A stretch of 64,000 nt of DNA from an uncultured Rhodoplanes sp. (lineage in GTDB: Bacteria > Pseudomonadota > Alphaproteobacteria > Rhizobiales > Xanthobacteraceae). A model generated the notes under the pieces. It saw nothing but the letters and a program-made list of their open reading frames with translations. It ran no database searches and had not been told where the DNA came from. Where the stretch lies: assembly GCA_936924235.1 (NCBI GenBank), contig CAKZHN010000180.1, forward strand, positions 1-64,000. Reading direction: 5' to 3'. Below are positions 61,959 through 64,000 of the stretch, piece by piece. The translations under genes were made by a program, and so were the position numbers. Positions within the stretch are counted from its first letter, which is position 1, and every line of letters starts with the position of its first letter.

Positions 61959-63335
61959 ATGAACACGTCCTTTTTCGGCGAAATGCTCAACAGCATCACC
62001 GAACGCGGCCGCGCGCTGCTCGACCGGACGCGGGACCGGCGGGACGTGGCGGCGGCGCGGTCGGAAAGTCTGGCCGATCTGTGCGAGGAACTGCTGTCGG
62101 GCCGCGGCGAGGCCTCCGGCGTGGCGCTGGCCGGCGAGATCCTGGAGAAATACTCCGAGCTGACGACCGGCCCGCGCATCGCCTTTTTCGAGGCGCTGGC
62201 GACGCGCTTCGGGCCGGACCGCGAGGCGGTCGACGCCGCCATCAAGGACTGGCAGGCCGGGCCGTCCGACGAGACCGCGGCGGAGCTTCATACCGCCGCC
62301 GAGGCGCGGCGCCAGGAACTCCTGCGGCGGCTCAACCTCGCGCCGGGCGGCACCGCGGCGCTGGTGCGGATGCGCGAGCAGCTGCTCGACGCGCTCGGCC
62401 ATCGCAAGGACCTTGCCGCGGCCGATGCCGATTTCGTGCACCTGTTCTCGTCGTGGTTCAACCGCGGCTTCCTGGTGCTGCGCCGGATCGACTGGTCGAC
62501 GCCGGCGATGATCCTCGAGAAGATCATCCGCTACGAGGCGGTGCACGAGATCGCGAGCTGGGACGACCTGCGCCGCCGCATCGATCCGCCGGACCGGCGC
62601 TGCTACGCGTTCTTCCATCCGGCGCTGGTCGACGAGCCGCTGATCTTCGTCGAGGTGGCGCTGACCCGCGAGATTCCCGATGCGGTCGGGCCGATCCTCG
62701 CCAACGGCCGCGAGGCGATCACGCCGGACCGCAGCAAGGTCGCGGTGTTCTATTCGATCTCGAACTGCCAGCGCGGGCTCGCCGGCGTGTCGTTCGGCAG
62801 CTTCCTGATCAAGCAGGTGGTCGAGGAGATTTCGCGCGAGAACGTCAAGCTCGGCACTTATGTCACGCTGTCGCCGGCGCCGGACTTTGCCCGCTGGCTC
62901 GACCGCGAGCGCAAGACCGAGAATTCCAAGGTGCTGTCGTCCGAGGATATCGAGCTGCTCAAGGGCCTCGATCAGCCCGACTGGTGGCGCAAGCCCGAGC
63001 TCCATGAGGGCTTCCAGGACTCGTTCCTGCGCGCCGCCGCCTGGTACTACCTGAACGCCCGCAACCGCCGCGGCCTGCCGGTCGACGCGGTGGCGCGGTT
63101 TCATCTCGGCAATGGCGCGCGGCTCGAACGGCTCAACTGGCTGGGCGACGTGACCGATAAAGGTCTCAATCAGTCCTACGGGCTCATGGTCAACTACCTC
63201 TACGACCTCGAGCACATCGAGAAGAACCACGAGGCCTATGCCGAAGGCCGCCGCGTGGTGGCCTCGAACGCCGTGCGCCGCCATCTGCGCGGCGCGGCGG
63301 CGGGCGTGACCGATCTGGTGCCGGCGGCCGGCTGA
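61959..63335 (+). CDS. Malonyl-CoA decarboxylase
   Basis: A protein of about 458 residues converting malonyl-CoA to acetyl-CoA and CO2. The family's GNAT-like catalytic domain shows CYAFFHPALVDEPLIFVEVA (the HP and E are conserved), FYSISNCQRGLAGVSFG and the C-terminal HLGNGARLERLNWLGD. The helical N-terminal domain is present. The ATG at 61959 gives the normal length; frames to 61914 or 61842 are possible. It is followed by a malonic-semialdehyde-reductase-like gene, so the pair may detoxify or use malonate derivatives. Confidence 0.94.
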   Translation: MNTSFFGEMLNSITERGRALLDRTRDRRDVAAARSESLADLCEELLSGRGEASGVALAGEILEKYSELTTGPRIAFFEALATRFGPDREAVDAAIKDWQAGPSDETAAELHTAAEARRQELLRRLNLAPGGTAALVRMREQLLDALGHRKDLAAADADFVHLFSSWFNRGFLVLRRIDWSTPAMILEKIIRYEAVHEIASWDDLRRRIDPPDRRCYAFFHPALVDEPLIFVEVALTREIPDAVGPILANGREAITPDRSKVAVFYSISNCQRGLAGVSFGSFLIKQVVEEISRENVKLGTYVTLSPAPDFARWLDRERKTENSKVLSSEDIELLKGLDQPDWWRKPELHEGFQDSFLRAAAWYYLNARNRRGLPVDAVARFHLGNGARLERLNWLGDVTDKGLNQSYGLMVNYLYDLEHIEKNHEAYAEGRRVVASNAVRRHLRGAAAGVTDLVPAAG

Positions 63336-63422
63336 TCTGCACGAGGTGGCCTTTTCAAAGGCCGCTGTCGGCTTATGCTTGAGACCGCCGCAAGCCGTGG
63401 TCTCAAGCGTTAGGTCGTGCCG

Positions 63423-64000
63423 ATGAATCAGCAGTCCAAGATGCCAGCCGTGTTCAGCGATGAAGCGCTGGATATCCTGTTCCGCAAGGCGCGGAGCTTC
63501 AACGACTTCACGGCGCAGCCGGTGACCGACGCGGAGCTGCGCGCGCTCTACGAGCTTGCCAAGTGGGGGCCGACCACGGCGAACTCGCAGCCGCAGCGGG
63601 TGGTGTTCGTGAAGAGCCCCGAAGCCAAGGAAAAGCTCGGGCCGGCGCTGTCGTCGCAGAACCGCAAGAAGGCGCTCAATGCGCCGGTGGTTGCGATTCT
63701 GGCCTACGACATGCGCTTCTTCGAGCACCTGCCGAAGCTGTTCCACAATCCGCAGGCGCGCAGCTGGTACGAGACCACGCCCGAGCAGATCCGCACCACG
63801 GCGCTGCGCAACGCCACGCTGCAGGGCGCCTATCTGATGCTGGCGGCGCGCATCGTCGGCCTCGACTGCGGACCGATGTCGGGGTTCAAGAACGACGTCG
63901 TTGACGCCGCGTTCTTTCCCGACGGGCGATTCAAGTCGAATTTCCTGTGCTGCCTCGGCCACGGCGATCCGTCGACCCTGCCGAAGCAGGACTACCGCTT
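63423..64000 (+). CDS. RutE-like malonic semialdehyde reductase, partial at window edge
   Basis: The first 192 codons of a nitroreductase-fold protein; the gene runs off the window end. The sequence follows RutE closely: LAKWGPTTANSQPQRVVFVK, PALSSQNRKKALNAPVVAIL, ARSWYETTPEQ and GLDCGPMSGFKNDVVDAAFF. RutE reduces malonic semialdehyde to 3-hydroxypropionate in pyrimidine breakdown. The position next to malonyl-CoA decarboxylase suggests a link to three-carbon semialdehyde metabolism. ATG at 63423. Confidence 0.9.
   Translation, partial: MNQQSKMPAVFSDEALDILFRKARSFNDFTAQPVTDAELRALYELAKWGPTTANSQPQRVVFVKSPEAKEKLGPALSSQNRKKALNAPVVAILAYDMRFFEHLPKLFHNPQARSWYETTPEQIRTTALRNATLQGAYLMLAARIVGLDCGPMSGFKNDVVDAAFFPDGRFKSNFLCCLGHGDPSTLPKQDYR

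Noticed and set aside
61479..63962. 827-residue open frame on the minus strand
   Set aside because: Antisense to malonyl-CoA decarboxylase and the RutE-like gene, with shadow composition.

Overview
The window is high-GC DNA with long antisense shadow frames and gene families typical of Alphaproteobacteria, order Hyphomicrobiales (Rhizobiales). Pointers are many orphan solute-binding proteins (three Bug/TctC, two PF04392 ABC-type, one TAXI-type), several family III CoA-transferases, UbiD, a molybdenum hydroxylase, and palindromic intergenic repeats of the rhizobial kind. I read it as a free-living, metabolically versatile Bradyrhizobium/Xanthobacteraceae-like bacterium; genus is inference. No rRNA, tRNA, CRISPR array or recognisable transposase was found.

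Layout. 0.2-2.1 kb: Kup potassium transporter. 2.3-4.5 kb: two tandem PF04392 substrate-binding proteins, one frameshifted. 4.7-7.8 kb: a multi-spanning membrane protein coupled to a GT2 glycosyltransferase. 7.8-8.0 kb: branched palindromic repeat. 8.0-13.0 kb: extradiol-dioxygenase-like VOC protein, methyltransferase, TPR protein, L,D-transpeptidase, and a DUF302/DUF202 pair. 13.1-18.7 kb: acetyltransferase, then a small catabolic group (Bug, FAD monooxygenase, Bug, exported class II aldolase). 18.8-21.0 kb: MarR regulator divergent from an HpaB-like flavin monooxygenase, with dyads between them. 21.2-29.0 kb: RND adaptor (probable TTG start) and two tandem HME-type RND pumps.

29.04-32.43 kb is a low-GC islet with 31-bp imperfect terminal inverted repeats and an 11-bp direct repeat. 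It is inserted in a dispersed palindromic repeat whose empty site can be rebuilt. It carries a zinc-ribbon membrane protein, a phosphoribosyltransferase-like protein and an acetyltransferase-like protein, the last two overlapping by ATGA, and no transposase. This is the best candidate for an undescribed system.

32.6-52.2 kb is an unbroken run of 17 co-directional genes: alcohol dehydrogenase-like, TAXI binding protein, UbiD decarboxylase, 2Fe-2S protein, fumarate-reductase-like flavoprotein, MFS carrier, a four-gene molybdenum hydroxylase set, PcaB-like lyase, permuted CoA-transferase, Bug protein, 2-hydroxyacid dehydrogenase-like, carboxymuconolactone decarboxylase-like, CoA-transferase and muconate-cycloisomerase-like enzyme. 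A DctPQM TRAP transporter diverges from it (52.4-55.3 kb). Together they look like uptake plus catabolism of an aromatic or heteroaromatic carboxylate; the substrate cannot be read from sequence.

55.3-64.0 kb: small secreted proteins, an esterase, a Tat-type amidohydrolase, a metallo-beta-lactamase-fold protein divergent from a BNR-repeat protein, a third CoA-transferase, malonyl-CoA decarboxylase, and a RutE-like reductase cut by the window edge.
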